Positions 16,814 to 26,718 are shown, counted from the first letter of the stretch. The stretch: 64,000 bases of DNA from JACQAP01 sp035548375 (GCA_035548375.1 DASZTG010000021.1:124001-188000); one strand, 5' to 3'. Numbers and translations are program-made. Notes: generated by a model not told the origin, from the letters alone.

Positions 16814-18052
16814 ATGAGAATAACTAAAACGCTGCGAGCCCTGCTCGTCGTGGCCGCCTGTACATGCGCATCCCTCTGTGCTGCACAAGAGCCCATCAAG
16901 ATCGCTCTTCTGGAACCGCTGAGCGGCCCCTTCGGTCTCGTCGGCGAAAGCATCAGCCGGCACATGCAGGCCGCGGTGGACGAGGTGAACGAGCACGGCG
17001 GCGTATTGGGCGGGACGAAGCTCGAGCTCATGCGCATGGACGACAAGCTCAGCCCGCAGGAGGGCGTGCTGCTGCTGAAGCATGCGATCGATGAGAAGGT
17101 GCGCATCGTCACGCTGGCTTCCGGCTCCAACATCGCGCACGCGCTGATCGAATCGATCGCCAAGCACAACGCCCGCAATCCGTCGGAGTCGGTGCTGTTC
17201 CTGAATTTCGGCGCGATGGACCCGGCGCTCACCAACGAGAAGTGCAACTTCTGGCATTTCCGCTTCGAGCCGAATACCGACATGAAGCTGAATGCCTTGA
17301 CGGCTTACATGGCACACCAGCGGAAAATCCACGAGGTGTACTTGCTGAACGAGGACTTCGCCTACGGCCAGGCCATCAGCCGCGGGGCGAAGGAGCAACT
17401 GGCGCAGCGTCGCCCGGACGTCAAGATCGTCGGCGATGACCTGCATCCTCTGCTCAAGGTGAAGGATTTCTCGCCCTATGTCGCGAAGGTCAAGGCGTCC
17501 GGCGCGGATTCACTGGTCACGGGAAATGGCGGGCCGGACATTTACCTGCTGGTGAAGGCGGGCAAGGACGCGGGCCTCGACATCAATTACTACACGCTCA
17601 ACGCCCATACCATCGGCGTTGCCGCTGCCATCGGCGGGGCGGGGGCCGACCGCATCAACCAGGTCCTGGCCTGGCACTCGAATGTTTCGCCCAACAAGCT
17701 GGAAGAGACCGCCGCCCGCTACAAGAAGCGCTTCAACGAGGATTACTGGTACTACACGGCGAAGGTCGAGGTGGACATGCTGGTGAAGGCGATCAACCAG
17801 GCGCAGTCTGCGGATTCGCTCAAGATCGCGAAGGCGCTCGAAGGCCTGCGCATGCAAGGCGATACGGGCGAGCTGTGGATGCGAGCGGAGGACCATCAAC
17901 TCGTGCAGCCTCTTTACGTGGCCACGTACAGGAAGGTGACGCCGCCGGCACACGACGTGGAAGGCATCGGATACGGCTGGCAGACCGATACCCGCATGGA
18001 AGGAAATGACACTGCCGTGCCGACCACCTGCAAGATGGAGCGGCCGGAATAG
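16814..18052 (+). CDS. ABC transporter substrate-binding protein, branched-chain amino acid (LivJ) type
   Basis: 412 residues. A signal peptide (cleavage near LCAAQ) is followed by the Peripla_BP_6 opening KIALLEPLSGPFGLVGE and a two-lobe type I periplasmic binding fold with hinge-region blocks such as DFAYGQAISRGAKEQL. It binds a small solute (amino acid, urea, amide or aromatic acid) in the periplasm. No permease or ATPase genes are next to it, so it is an orphan that must use a transporter encoded elsewhere or act as a sensor. It ends 28 bases before the acetyltransferase. Confidence 0.88.
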   Translation: MRITKTLRALLVVAACTCASLCAAQEPIKIALLEPLSGPFGLVGESISRHMQAAVDEVNEHGGVLGGTKLELMRMDDKLSPQEGVLLLKHAIDEKVRIVTLASGSNIAHALIESIAKHNARNPSESVLFLNFGAMDPALTNEKCNFWHFRFEPNTDMKLNALTAYMAHQRKIHEVYLLNEDFAYGQAISRGAKEQLAQRRPDVKIVGDDLHPLLKVKDFSPYVAKVKASGADSLVTGNGGPDIYLLVKAGKDAGLDINYYTLNAHTIGVAAAIGGAGADRINQVLAWHSNVSPNKLEETAARYKKRFNEDYWYYTAKVEVDMLVKAINQAQSADSLKIAKALEGLRMQGDTGELWMRAEDHQLVQPLYVATYRKVTPPAHDVEGIGYGWQTDTRMEGNDTAVPTTCKMERPE

Positions 18053-18080
18053 CGTTGCCAGAACGCGTTCGCGGAGCGGC

Positions 18081-18566
18081 ATGCAAATCGAAGTCTTCAA
18101 TCCGGCCTACGCGCAGGGCGTCGTCGACACCATCCTTCCCATCCAGCGCGAGGAATTCGGCATCCGGATATCCATCGACGACCAGCCGGATCTGAAGGAC
18201 ATCCCCGGTTTCTACCAGCGCGGTGCAGGCAACTTCTGGGTTGCAGTCGAGGACGATGCGGTCATCGGCACGATCGCGCTTCTGGACATCGGCAACAGGC
18301 AGGCCGCGTTGCGCAAGATGTTCGTGGCGAAGCCGTTTCGCGGTTCGGCCCGCAACGTCGCGCGTCAATTGCTGGATACGCTGATGCAGTGGTCGCGCGA
18401 TCGAGGCATCGCGCAAATCTACCTCGGCACGACGCCCGCCTTCCAGGCCGCGCATCGCTTCTACGAAAAGCACGGATTCGTGGAAATCGCGAAAGAAGTG
18501 CTGCCCCCGGCTTTCCCGGTCATGAAGGTCGATACGAAGTTCTACCTGCTTGCGCTGGCGCCGTAG
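18081..18566 (+). CDS. GNAT-family N-acetyltransferase
   Basis: 161 residues from the ATG at 18081; upstream codons are read-through of the preceding gene end. It has the GNAT layout: strand with FWVAVEDDAVIGTIAL, acetyl-CoA loop around RKMFVAKPFRGSARNVARQLLD, and the C-terminal AAHRFYEKHGFVEI block. The loop lacks the perfect Q/R-x-x-G-x-G/A but the fold is clear. Substrate unknown. Confidence 0.85.
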   Translation: MQIEVFNPAYAQGVVDTILPIQREEFGIRISIDDQPDLKDIPGFYQRGAGNFWVAVEDDAVIGTIALLDIGNRQAALRKMFVAKPFRGSARNVARQLLDTLMQWSRDRGIAQIYLGTTPAFQAAHRFYEKHGFVEIAKEVLPPAFPVMKVDTKFYLLALAP

Positions 18567-18657
18567 CCTCGCTGCAGCGCATCGACACTACGGCTATGGT
18601 TTGAATTAAGCTGGCGAAACCCGGTCCCCGATAACGCTTCAGGGAATGCCAGCCATC

Positions 18658-18942
18658 ATGAAAACCCGCCTTCTTGTTGCGCTCTTGTCGCTGATCGGTT
18701 CGCTCGCGCATGCGCAAACGCCGGTGTGCTCCGAATGGGAGTCGAAACTGAAAGTGGATATCAACGAGGCCAACGGCTGCGAGGCCGAATACCAGGCCTG
18801 CGTCGACCTCGGCCCCACCAATCCGATGCGGGAATTGAATTACTGCCGCAACCTGCAGGCGACGTGCGAATCACTGGATGGGCCGATCGAGAGCGACGAA
18901 GTCAAGCAGCAGGTGGAGGAATACAAGAAGCAGTGCTCGTAG
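18658..18942 (+). CDS. Small secreted cysteine-containing protein
   Basis: 94 residues from the ATG at 18658 (an in-frame ATG at 18646 adds four residues). A clear signal peptide ends at LAHAQ. The mature part of about 75 residues is acidic and has six cysteines (CSEW, GCEAEYQAC, YC, TC, QC), which suggests disulphide bonds in the periplasm. Family not recognised. Confidence 0.7.
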   Translation: MKTRLLVALLSLIGSLAHAQTPVCSEWESKLKVDINEANGCEAEYQACVDLGPTNPMRELNYCRNLQATCESLDGPIESDEVKQQVEEYKKQCS

Positions 18943-18976
18943 TCATGACCTACTGGCAAAGGGAGCGTTGAAAACA

Positions 18977-19774
18977 ATGAGGAGATTGGAAGGTCAAACC
19001 GCGCTTGTGACCGGTGCCGGTCGCGGCATCGGCGCGGCGATGGCACTCGCGTATGCGCGCGAGGGTGCACACGTGGCCGTGACGGACCTGAGCGAAGCCG
19101 GCATCAATGGGGTGGCGGAACAGGTCCGGGCGCTCGGCGTGCAGGCGGAAGCTTTCGTCGTCGACGTGCGCGAGCCCGCGCAAACGGCGGCGATGGTCGA
19201 GCGCGTGGCGAAGCGATTCGGCCGGCTGGACCACATGGTCAACAACGCCGGCGTCATCCGCGTGAAATCTTTCCTGAATACGACACCGGAAGATTGGGAT
19301 TTCATCCAGTCAGTCAACGTGCGCGGACTGTTCTTTGCGTTGCAAGCGGGTGCACGGCAGATGCTGAAGCAATCGCCGCTCGCCGAGGGCCGGCCCAACG
19401 GCAAGATCCTGAACCTGGCATCCATCGCCGGGCGTGGCGGCCGGCCGATGCTGGCAGCCTATGCGGCGAGCAAGGCCACCGTGATCAATATCACGCAGAC
19501 CGCGGCGCTGGAGTTCGCGCCGCGCGTGGCCGTCAACGCGATCTGCCCTGGTCCGGTGGATACGGACATGTGGAAGCTGATCGACGACGAGTGGACGAAG
19601 ATCGAAGGCAAGCCGCCCGGCGCGGTCTGGAAGGAACGCACGCGCGCGATTCCTATGGGCCGTCCCGAGAAACCCGACGACCTGACCGGCATGGCGGTTT
19701 TCCTCGCCAGCAAGGAAGCCGACTACATCACCGGGCAGTCGTTCAACATCGACGGCGGGCTGGTGCCGATGTGA
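18977..19774 (+). CDS. SDR-family oxidoreductase
   Basis: 265 residues from the ATG at 18977, preceded by GGGAG. TGAGRGIG is at 12-19, NNAG near 89-92, and the catalytic residues are S149, Y162 and K166. The ending GQSFNIDGGLVPM is typical of NAD-dependent classical SDRs such as sorbitol/acetoin or 3-oxoacyl reductase types. It converges on the quinone-reductase gene, 15 bases away. Confidence 0.9.
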   Translation: MRRLEGQTALVTGAGRGIGAAMALAYAREGAHVAVTDLSEAGINGVAEQVRALGVQAEAFVVDVREPAQTAAMVERVAKRFGRLDHMVNNAGVIRVKSFLNTTPEDWDFIQSVNVRGLFFALQAGARQMLKQSPLAEGRPNGKILNLASIAGRGGRPMLAAYAASKATVINITQTAALEFAPRVAVNAICPGPVDTDMWKLIDDEWTKIEGKPPGAVWKERTRAIPMGRPEKPDDLTGMAVFLASKEADYITGQSFNIDGGLVPM

Positions 19775-19789
19775 AGCGGAAAGCCACCG

Positions 19790-20554
19790 CTATTCCAGTC
19801 CGGGCCGCCAATCGTCCCCGGGATTCCACTGGAACGACGTACGCGCAGTGACGCCCGGCTTCAAGCGGCGATCCGGCCCATAGTCCGCGAGCGGGTGGAA
19901 AAAGAGCGGCGCGTCCGCCAGCAAGGAGTCCAGCCGATTCCGCAAAGCGTCCAGCATAGCCACTCGTGCCGGCTCGTCGATCAGCCCGATGCCGTGCGCG
20001 ATGAACGGCGGCAGCACGTCGAAGCCGACGTAGCGTAGTACCCCGTTCTGGAGCGGCCACAGGATGCGGTGGATGTCGCCGTCCATGCCGTCGGGCGCGA
20101 ATACGCTTTCCCTTGCGCCGGTCGTGACGGATACCAGTGCCCGCCGTCCCTTCAACAGGCCGTCCTCGAATCTTTGCGTGGGCGTGTAGGCGAAGCCGTA
20201 GGTCATCACGCGGTCGATCCAGCCCTTCAGGATCGCCGGGGGGCCAAACCACCACATCGGGAATTGCAGTATGAGCACCTCGCACCAGCGCAATTTTTCC
20301 TGCTCTTCTTCGATTTGAGGCACGTAACCAGAACCGGCCAGGGCGTGCTTCATCTCTGCGCGATACTCGTAGACGTCGGGATTTGCCCTTTCCGTGTAAT
20401 CGGCGGGCCCGGCCGAGGGATCGAATCGTTGGGCGTAGAGGTCCGAGACCCGGACCTGATGACCGCGTGCATTCAGATGATCCATCGCCGTCTGCAGCAG
20501 CGCGCCGTTGAAGGATTTCGGCTCCGGGTGGGCAAAAACGAATAGTATTTTCAT
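19790..20554 (-). CDS. NAD(P)H-dependent flavodoxin-fold oxidoreductase (NQO1/KefF family)
   Basis: 254 residues starting with MKILFVFAHPEPKSFNGAL, the FMN/FAD-phosphate strand-loop of this family. The block FPMWWFGPPAILKGWIDRV is the quinone/flavin contact motif of NAD(P)H dehydrogenase (quinone). It should perform two-electron reduction of quinones or similar electrophiles in the cytoplasm. The C-terminus is longer than in KefF by about 60 residues. It is divergent from the TPR gene. Confidence 0.88.
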   Translation of the reverse strand: MKILFVFAHPEPKSFNGALLQTAMDHLNARGHQVRVSDLYAQRFDPSAGPADYTERANPDVYEYRAEMKHALAGSGYVPQIEEEQEKLRWCEVLILQFPMWWFGPPAILKGWIDRVMTYGFAYTPTQRFEDGLLKGRRALVSVTTGARESVFAPDGMDGDIHRILWPLQNGVLRYVGFDVLPPFIAHGIGLIDEPARVAMLDALRNRLDSLLADAPLFFHPLADYGPDRRLKPGVTARTSFQWNPGDDWRPGLE

Positions 20555-20609
20555 GTTGTCGAAGGGGTTATTGACCGGTGATCCGGTCGCGCGAGGAACG
20601 CAATATGCC

Positions 20610-22277
20610 ATGCTCGAAATTATCCGGCGCCGCTCGATGCGAGGAAGGCCTGTGAATCGGAACCTGCACGTCGCCGCTTTCGTCTTCGTGGTCGCGATAT
20701 TTTCCGCGGCCGCGTGGGCCGACGAGCATGCCGCGCATGCTCTGGGCAAGGTGGATTTCCCCGCGAGTTGCGCAAGCACGGTGCAAGTAGACTTCGATCG
20801 CGCGGTGGCCTTGCTGCATCACATGACGTATCCGCAGGCGCGCGAAGCGTTCGCGAAAATCGCGGCCGCCGATCCGGGTTGCGCGATGGCGCACTGGGGC
20901 ATCGCCATGACGCTGTTCCAGCCATTGTGGCCGACGCGCCCCGACCTGGATACGCGCGCGCGAGGATGGGATGAGGTGCAGAAGGCCATCGCGCTGAAGC
21001 CACCGACAGAGCGGGAACGCCTGTTCATCGCCGCGGCTGCCGCATTTTTCCAGGAGCCGGCGTCGAACGACTATTGGCTACGAATTCGTCGCTGGGAGCA
21101 GGCCCAGAAACAAGCTGCCGACGCCTACCCGGATGACGACGAGGCCCTGGCGTTCTACGCGCTTGCGCATCTTGCAGTTGCGCCTGCGGATGCGACTGCG
21201 CGCCGCTATTCCGATGAATCCGCCGCCATGCTGATGCGCGTCTATCGCCACAATCCCGATCATCCCGGCGCCATGCATTACCTCGTCCACGCGAACGATG
21301 TGCCCGGGCGGGAACGCGAATCGCTGGAGATCACGCGCAAGTACGAATCGGTCGCACCGCGCAATCCGCACGCGCTGCACATGCCCACCCACATTTACAC
21401 GCGCCTCGGTGACTGGGACGGGGTGATTCGCGGGAACCTGCTTGCCGCGGATGCGGCGCTGGAATTTCCCGCGGGCGATCGCGGCCAATACGTCTGGGAC
21501 GAGTTTCCGCATGCAATCGAATACCTGGTCTACGCCGATCTCCAGAAGGGCCGGGATACCGCTGCCGCGGCGCAAGTGCAGCGTTTGCGTGAAACGGCGA
21601 ATCTCGAGCCCACTTTCAAGACGGCCTTCCACCAGGCATCGACGCAGGCGCGATATGCGCTGGAGCAACGCGACTGGGTCGCGGCGGCGGCGATCGTGCC
21701 GCGCGAACCCGCTTCCGTCGATTGGGATCGCTTTGCCTGGCCCGAAGCGATCTCCCGCTTCGCGCGCGGACTGGGCGCGGCTCACCTCGGCGACCTCGAT
21801 GAAGCGCGGGCGCAGCGCGCGGCACTCCAGCGCCTCGAGGATGCAATGGCCAAGGCGGGCGAGGACTTGTTCGCGCGCAACATTCGCATGCTCGGCCTCG
21901 AGCTGGCAGCCTGGCGCGCGCACATGGAAGGGAAATACGAATCCAGCATCGGGTTGATGATCGAGGCGTCCGAACTCGAGGCTTCCACGCCCAAGCATGC
22001 CGTGACGCCCGGCCCGACCTTGCCGGCCGACGAACAGCTGGGGGACATGCTCATGGAGCAGGAGCAGGCGCCCGCCGCGCTCGTCGCCTACCAGCGCGCG
22101 CTCGAACACTACCCTCGCCGGTTCAACAGCCTGCTTGGCGCGGCCCGCGCGGCACGCACGGTTCGCAACGACGAAGCCGCGCGTGCCTTTTACCAGGAAC
22201 TTCTTGCGGTGGCGGGCGACGGCGAGCGCAAGCCGGCCGTGCTGGAAGCCAGAAGCTTTCTGGCCCAAAAACGCTGA
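20610..22277 (+). CDS. Secreted tetratricopeptide-repeat protein
   Basis: About 555 residues. The start is uncertain: ATG at 20610 (GAGGAAC about 12 bases upstream), ATG at 20637 and GTG at 20652 (AGGAAGG close upstream) all leave a signal-like segment ending near AAAWADEH. The body is made of helical hairpins: FDRAVALLHHMTYPQAREAFAKI and CAMAHWGIAMTLFQPLW belong to a widespread uncharacterised TPR family often found in soil proteobacteria. Likely a periplasmic scaffold protein; no enzymatic motif is visible. Confidence 0.8.
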   Translation: MLEIIRRRSMRGRPVNRNLHVAAFVFVVAIFSAAAWADEHAAHALGKVDFPASCASTVQVDFDRAVALLHHMTYPQAREAFAKIAAADPGCAMAHWGIAMTLFQPLWPTRPDLDTRARGWDEVQKAIALKPPTERERLFIAAAAAFFQEPASNDYWLRIRRWEQAQKQAADAYPDDDEALAFYALAHLAVAPADATARRYSDESAAMLMRVYRHNPDHPGAMHYLVHANDVPGRERESLEITRKYESVAPRNPHALHMPTHIYTRLGDWDGVIRGNLLAADAALEFPAGDRGQYVWDEFPHAIEYLVYADLQKGRDTAAAAQVQRLRETANLEPTFKTAFHQASTQARYALEQRDWVAAAAIVPREPASVDWDRFAWPEAISRFARGLGAAHLGDLDEARAQRAALQRLEDAMAKAGEDLFARNIRMLGLELAAWRAHMEGKYESSIGLMIEASELEASTPKHAVTPGPTLPADEQLGDMLMEQEQAPAALVAYQRALEHYPRRFNSLLGAARAARTVRNDEAARAFYQELLAVAGDGERKPAVLEARSFLAQKR

Positions 22278-22326
22278 CAATAATGGTACGCAGCAAGATA
22301 CCTTCACGAATATCGCGAATCCAATC

Positions 22327-23049
22327 ATGCCAAGAACCCTGACCCGCTTTCTGATTCTCTCTTTTCTCCTTGCCAGCGGTGCCGCCCTGGCGCAAAACGC
22401 CAACGAAGAGGCGGTCCAGCGAGTCGCGCAATCGCACGATCCGGCGATGTTCCTGGCAACCGGCGCGCTGTACGTGAAGCAGGAGGCCGTTCGCGCGAAT
22501 GGCGGCAAGGCGCTGCCACCGGAACTGGATGCCGAAGTCGAGCGATTGATCGACGCCGAGGTGCGCGATCCCGCGTGGTTCCGCGAAACGCTCGCAAAGG
22601 TCATCGCCGAATCGTTTTCCGCCGAGGAAGCCGATACCATCGCCACCCACTTCGAAACCCCGGGCGGGAAACTGCAGCGCCGCACCGTCGAGCTGGCGGT
22701 AAGCGAAGTGCTGGCGAATATCTATACCTTCACCAACAAGATCGACTACCAGCTGGCGGCGGCGTCGAAGCGCGAGATGGATGACTTGCACAAGGCCGCG
22801 GGACCGATGCGCGGCACCTGCAATTGCCCCACGCCCAAGGAGCGCGAGGAGATGCAGCGGGTTTCCAACGGCGCGCCGCTGGAAGGTCCGGCCGACTTGT
22901 CAAAATATCCGGAGGCGGTGAAGTTCGCCAACAGCGCGCTCGGCATCAAGTACATGAAGACCCTGACGCTGCAAGGCATTTCTGCGATGAACTCGCACTT
23001 CGAAACCGCGGCGAAGCATGCCCGCGATCTCGTGGCGGCGGGGCGCTAG
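22327..23049 (+). CDS. Secreted protein with DUF2059-like segment
   Basis: 240 residues from the ATG at 22327. A signal peptide ends near ALAQ. The middle (ESFSAEEADTIATHFETPGG then KLQRRTVELAVSEVL) resembles the C-terminal helix region of DUF2059 proteins, where a fixed TPxG follows an acidic helix. A CNCP motif near residue 160 could bind metal or form a disulphide. It is 49 bases after the TPR gene, in the same direction. Function unknown. Confidence 0.65.
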   Translation: MPRTLTRFLILSFLLASGAALAQNANEEAVQRVAQSHDPAMFLATGALYVKQEAVRANGGKALPPELDAEVERLIDAEVRDPAWFRETLAKVIAESFSAEEADTIATHFETPGGKLQRRTVELAVSEVLANIYTFTNKIDYQLAAASKREMDDLHKAAGPMRGTCNCPTPKEREEMQRVSNGAPLEGPADLSKYPEAVKFANSALGIKYMKTLTLQGISAMNSHFETAAKHARDLVAAGR

Positions 23050-23063
23050 CGAGGAAGTGCAGC

Positions 23064-24122
23064 TTAACCGACGACCTTGTGGTGGCCGGGATCGAGCACC
23101 GGATCCGCGATCCTGTTCGCCATGCGCGCGCGAATCCGCTTGCGCAGGGCAATCACGGGCTTCTCGACGTATTCGAAGGAAATCCAGGAAGACAGCAGGC
23201 ACGACCCCACGAGCAGCAGGAAGTTGAGCTTGTCCACCAGGTCGATGTCGAAATAGAGGAAGAGCCAGATGAACAGGAAGTGGTTCAGGAATACGCCGTA
23301 GCTCAGATTGCCGCACATCGTATCGAACGCGCCGCTCTTCACGTTACGCAGCACCGTGACGATCGGCAGGCCGATGAGGAAGCCGCAGAGCACTTCCGGA
23401 ATGTAGGGCTCCTGCGATGACGCCGAGAGCGAATGCAGGAAGAACAACACGGCAAGCAGCAGCCAGACGGCCTTCAGTTGGCGTTCGCTGATCGCTTCCT
23501 TCGAATCGAGCAGGCTGCCGCAAAGGAAGAAGAACAGCGTGCCCGGGATCAGGCGATAGCCGAAGATCACCGGATCGAGGATGTGGAAGACGGCGAGCGC
23601 GAAAATGCCGAGCGACAGGAACAGCGCCGTCGCCCGAAATTTGCCCGCCAAGATGATCGGGATCAGGACGTAGAAGCACATTTCCAGCGCCAGCGACCAT
23701 GTTTGTGGCATGAGCACGCTGTCCGACAGGCCGACCATCCAGTTGATGTTCAGCGGGAACACCAGCATGTTCAGGACGAACTTCTCGAACGTCACGCCGC
23801 CGACCCAGTGATTGGCGGGATGGATCAGCAGCACGACGATGAGGCTCAAAACGAGGTAGAACAGGAATTGCGGATACAGCCGCATCAGGCGATCGAGATA
23901 GAAGTACCGAATTCCCCGCCATCCGGAATAGTGCTTCTCGATCTGCGCCGTCATGACGAAGCCGCTCAGCAGGAAAAACGAGATGACGGCGAATACGCCC
24001 TCGTTGCGGCTGAAAAAATAGACGCCGAAATGGGAAAGGAAAACCAGCAGGGCAAGAATCAGTCGGTAAGTACCCATCATCGACAACTCGTCGGCAGTTG
24101 CTTTTCCCGCATGCATCTCCAT
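23064..24122 (-). CDS. Membrane acyltransferase, OafA/acyltransferase-3 family
   Basis: About 352 residues from the ATG at 24122 (ATGs at 24080/24077 are alternatives; the frame runs further upstream without family similarity). Ten or so membrane helices. Family landmarks: FLSHFGVYFF with the conserved His, VISFFLLSGFVMT, and the R-x-x-R-x-Y-P block in DRLMRLYPQF. These enzymes O-acetylate or O-acylate surface polysaccharides, lipids or peptidoglycan. It converges on the preceding secreted-protein gene with 14 bases between. Confidence 0.87.
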   Translation of the reverse strand: MEMHAGKATADELSMMGTYRLILALLVFLSHFGVYFFSRNEGVFAVISFFLLSGFVMTAQIEKHYSGWRGIRYFYLDRLMRLYPQFLFYLVLSLIVVLLIHPANHWVGGVTFEKFVLNMLVFPLNINWMVGLSDSVLMPQTWSLALEMCFYVLIPIILAGKFRATALFLSLGIFALAVFHILDPVIFGYRLIPGTLFFFLCGSLLDSKEAISERQLKAVWLLLAVLFFLHSLSASSQEPYIPEVLCGFLIGLPIVTVLRNVKSGAFDTMCGNLSYGVFLNHFLFIWLFLYFDIDLVDKLNFLLLVGSCLLSSWISFEYVEKPVIALRKRIRARMANRIADPVLDPGHHKVVG

Positions 24123-24639
24123 CGAGATGCGATTTTGGTGAACTGGAGTAACCCGGAGGGAGTGCGGGTCCAGCCAGCTCACGAAGTTGCAGCCATCATG
24201 ACCGATTGACCTTACGTCAATCTTTTTACATCGATTTTTTCTTTTAGTCGGTCGACATGGCACCGGCGTTCGATCGACCGGCGGCAGGAAACGTGTCGCG
24301 TGAAGCGCAAATTCATGTGCGGTTCCCTGGCGAACCGGTGCGCCGCAGGTCTGGGCTGGACTTCGGCCCTTGCCGCCGAAATGGCAGCCCCACAGAATCA
24401 TGATCTCGATTCCTTACTGTCAGCTTACGTACGTATGCCAAGTGCCTATCCGCAAGGTAGTTTATGCCGCATGGGTGAGGTTATCGCGCCCGGGGATTGG
24501 CCTCCGATGCCCCTCCTCGTGACTCGACCGGGATGGGTGCTGGCTGTTAGCCTTTCCTGCGCTGCTGCGAGATTTGGCACGACATATCAAACACTTGTAG
24601 GAATTTGCCGTTGCAGCCGCGGCGCGACCAGGAGACATC
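24123..24639. other. Intergenic region, no convincing gene
   Basis: About 500 bases with a T-rich section near 24220-24250 and a short inverted repeat (GTCGGTCGAC and GATCGACCGG) around 24248-24285. An open frame from 24300 to 24674 reads into the DUF2277 gene, but its translation is Cys/Arg-rich with no domain and no ribosome site. It probably holds promoters for the acyltransferase and DUF2277 genes. Confidence 0.45.
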
Positions 24640-24909
24640 ATGTGCAGGAACATCAAGATCCTGTTCAACTTTGAGCCGCCGGTAACGGACGACGAGATCC
24701 GTGCCGCGGCGCTGCAGTTCGTGCGCAAGGTCAGTGGATTTACGCGGCCGTCACGCGCGAACGAAGCCGCGTTCGCTGCGGCTGTCGAGGAGATCGCGGC
24801 CGCATCGAGGAAGCTGCTCGGTTCCCTCGAAACGCACGCGCCGCCGCGCAACCGCGAGGACATGATCGCGAAGGCGCGCGAGCGCTCGGCGAAAAGATTT
24901 TCGAGTTAG
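24640..24909 (+). CDS. DUF2277 family protein
   Basis: 89 residues. The N-terminus MCRNIKILFNFEPPVTDDEI followed by AALQFVRKVSG is the signature of DUF2277, a small uncharacterised cytoplasmic family with a conserved Cys at position 2. It stands alone between a gap and a membrane protein gene. An AGGAGAC ribosome site is upstream of the ATG. Function unknown. Confidence 0.9.
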   Translation: MCRNIKILFNFEPPVTDDEIRAAALQFVRKVSGFTRPSRANEAAFAAAVEEIAAASRKLLGSLETHAPPRNREDMIAKARERSAKRFSS

Positions 24910-24985
24910 CGGCGCCCCGAGGCGCCCGGACCGCAAGGGTGATAACGTTCGCACAGGACATTTACATATACGGAGGGGGACCGTG

Positions 24986-25459
24986 ATGTTCGATCTGCAG
25001 ACTTACACTTTGTTTCATGTCGTGCTGAGCCTGGTCGGCATCGTCGCCGGCCTGGTCGTCGTGGGAGGATTGATGTCAGGCGTGCGCCTGGATCGATGGA
25101 CGCACGTTTTCCTGGCAACGACGTTGCTGACCAGCATCACCGGCTTCGGCTTTCCATTCACCGGGCTGCTGCCTTCGCACATGACGGGGATCGTGTCGCT
25201 GATCGTGCTGGTGCCGTGCTTCATGGCCCTCTACCTGAAGGGGCTGGGCGGCGGCTGGCGCAAGGTCTACGTGATCACGGCGGTGACGGCGTTGTGGCTG
25301 AACGTCTTCGTGCTGCTGGCCCAGCTGTTCCTGCGCGTACCGGCGCTCAACCAGCTTGGCCCGACGCCGAAGGATCCCGCATTCGCGATCACGCAATTGA
25401 TGGGGCTCGTGCTATTCATTGTCATCGGGCGTGCGGCGTGGAGGGGATTTCGTAACTAG
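24986..25459 (+). CDS. Small four-helix membrane protein, unknown function
   Basis: 157 residues; ATG at 24986 has GGAGGGGG 6 bases upstream (an overlapping GTG at 24983 is also possible). Four hydrophobic helices at about 8-30, 44-62, 68-85 and 95-118, with a fifth at the C-terminus. No family recognised. It converges on the MFS gene 29 bases away. Confidence 0.75.
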   Translation: MFDLQTYTLFHVVLSLVGIVAGLVVVGGLMSGVRLDRWTHVFLATTLLTSITGFGFPFTGLLPSHMTGIVSLIVLVPCFMALYLKGLGGGWRKVYVITAVTALWLNVFVLLAQLFLRVPALNQLGPTPKDPAFAITQLMGLVLFIVIGRAAWRGFRN

Positions 25460-25488
25460 CCGGTAAATGCCCGCGTCGACGATCTTGC

Positions 25489-26718
25489 CTAAGCCGGCGC
25501 CGGCGCCGGCTCCGGTGTGCGTTGCCGCGGCGGACTTTCGTCCATCGACCACTGCAACGCAAACGCCGCGACGCCGATCACGATCAACGCGCCCCAGCCG
25601 AAGTTGTAGTTGCCCGTGAGATCGAAAATCACGCCACCCATCAGCGCGCCGAAGAACGAGCCGACCTGGTGGCTCAGGAACACGATCCCGAACAATGTAT
25701 TGAAATGCGTCAGGCCGAATACGCGGCCGACGATCCCGGTGACCAGCGGCGCGACGCCTAGCCAGAGAAAGCCCATCGCCGAGGCGAACACCAGCGTCGT
25801 GGTGGCCGTCACCGGCATCAGCAGGAACGCGCCGATGAACAGCGTGCGCAGCAGGTAGATCATCGCCAGCAGGCGCTTCTGGCTATGGCGCGCGCCGAGC
25901 AAGCCGAAGACGTAGGTCCCGATCGTGTTGAACAGGCCGATCAGCGCGAGCGCGCTCGCACCCACTCCCGGAGCCACCCCGCAGAGCTGCAAGTAGGATG
26001 GCAGGTAGGTGGCGATGAACACGAGCTGGAATCCGCAGGCGAAGAACGCCAGGGTCATGAACAGGTAACCGCAGTGCGTCAGTGCTTCGCGTACCGCCTC
26101 GCCGAGGTTCTGCTTGCGCCCTGTGACGTCGCCGCCTGCGAGCGGCTGCTCGCGGACCATCAGCGAGAACAAGGCCATCGAGGCAGCGATCGCCGCGAAT
26201 GTGAACAGGCCAGACTTCCATCCGAATCCGCCGATCATCCCTTGCCCGAGCGGTGCGAGCACCATGGTGCCGAGCGAGCCGGCGGCGGAAACCAGGCCGA
26301 CGGTCTGGCTGCGCTTCTCCGGCGGCGTCGCGCGCGATACCGTGCCGATGAGCACGCCGAAGCCCGTCCCCGCGGTGCCCACACCCATCATAAACCCCGC
26401 AATAGCCAGCCCGCCGGGCAGCGCGTTCGAATACACCATGAGCAGCAGGCCAGCCGCATAGGTTAATGCAGTGCCGATCAGGATCGGACGCGCGCCGTGG
26501 CGGTCGGCGAGCGCGCCCACGAAGGGTTGCGACAGGCCCCAGACGATGTTCTGCAGCGCGATGGAAAAGCCGAACGTGGCCGCCGAGATGCCGAGCTCCG
26601 TCGTCATCGGGCGCATGAACAGGCCCAGGCTCTGGCGCAGGCCCATGCAGATGGAAATGATGAGGCCGCTCAGGACGATCAGCAGGAGCATTGCACGACG
26701 CTGGTGCATGGAAGCCAT
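25489..26718 (-). CDS. MFS transporter, OxlT/monocarboxylate-like
   Basis: 409 residues, 12 membrane helices. The first cytoplasmic loop reads GALADRHGARP, the MFS signature after helix 2. The overall pattern (MGLRQSLGLFMRPMTTELG near the N-terminus) is that of the oxalate/formate antiporter and monocarboxylate carrier branch. It probably moves an organic anion. It is divergent from the formamidase gene, which releases formate, so formate or a related acid is a reasonable but unproven substrate. Confidence 0.88.
   Translation of the reverse strand: MASMHQRRAMLLLIVLSGLIISICMGLRQSLGLFMRPMTTELGISAATFGFSIALQNIVWGLSQPFVGALADRHGARPILIGTALTYAAGLLLMVYSNALPGGLAIAGFMMGVGTAGTGFGVLIGTVSRATPPEKRSQTVGLVSAAGSLGTMVLAPLGQGMIGGFGWKSGLFTFAAIAASMALFSLMVREQPLAGGDVTGRKQNLGEAVREALTHCGYLFMTLAFFACGFQLVFIATYLPSYLQLCGVAPGVGASALALIGLFNTIGTYVFGLLGARHSQKRLLAMIYLLRTLFIGAFLLMPVTATTTLVFASAMGFLWLGVAPLVTGIVGRVFGLTHFNTLFGIVFLSHQVGSFFGALMGGVIFDLTGNYNFGWGALIVIGVAAFALQWSMDESPPRQRTPEPAPAPA

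Noticed and set aside
24300..24674. Possible 124-residue gene before DUF2277
   Set aside because: No ribosome site, no domain, biased composition, and it runs into the start of a certain gene.
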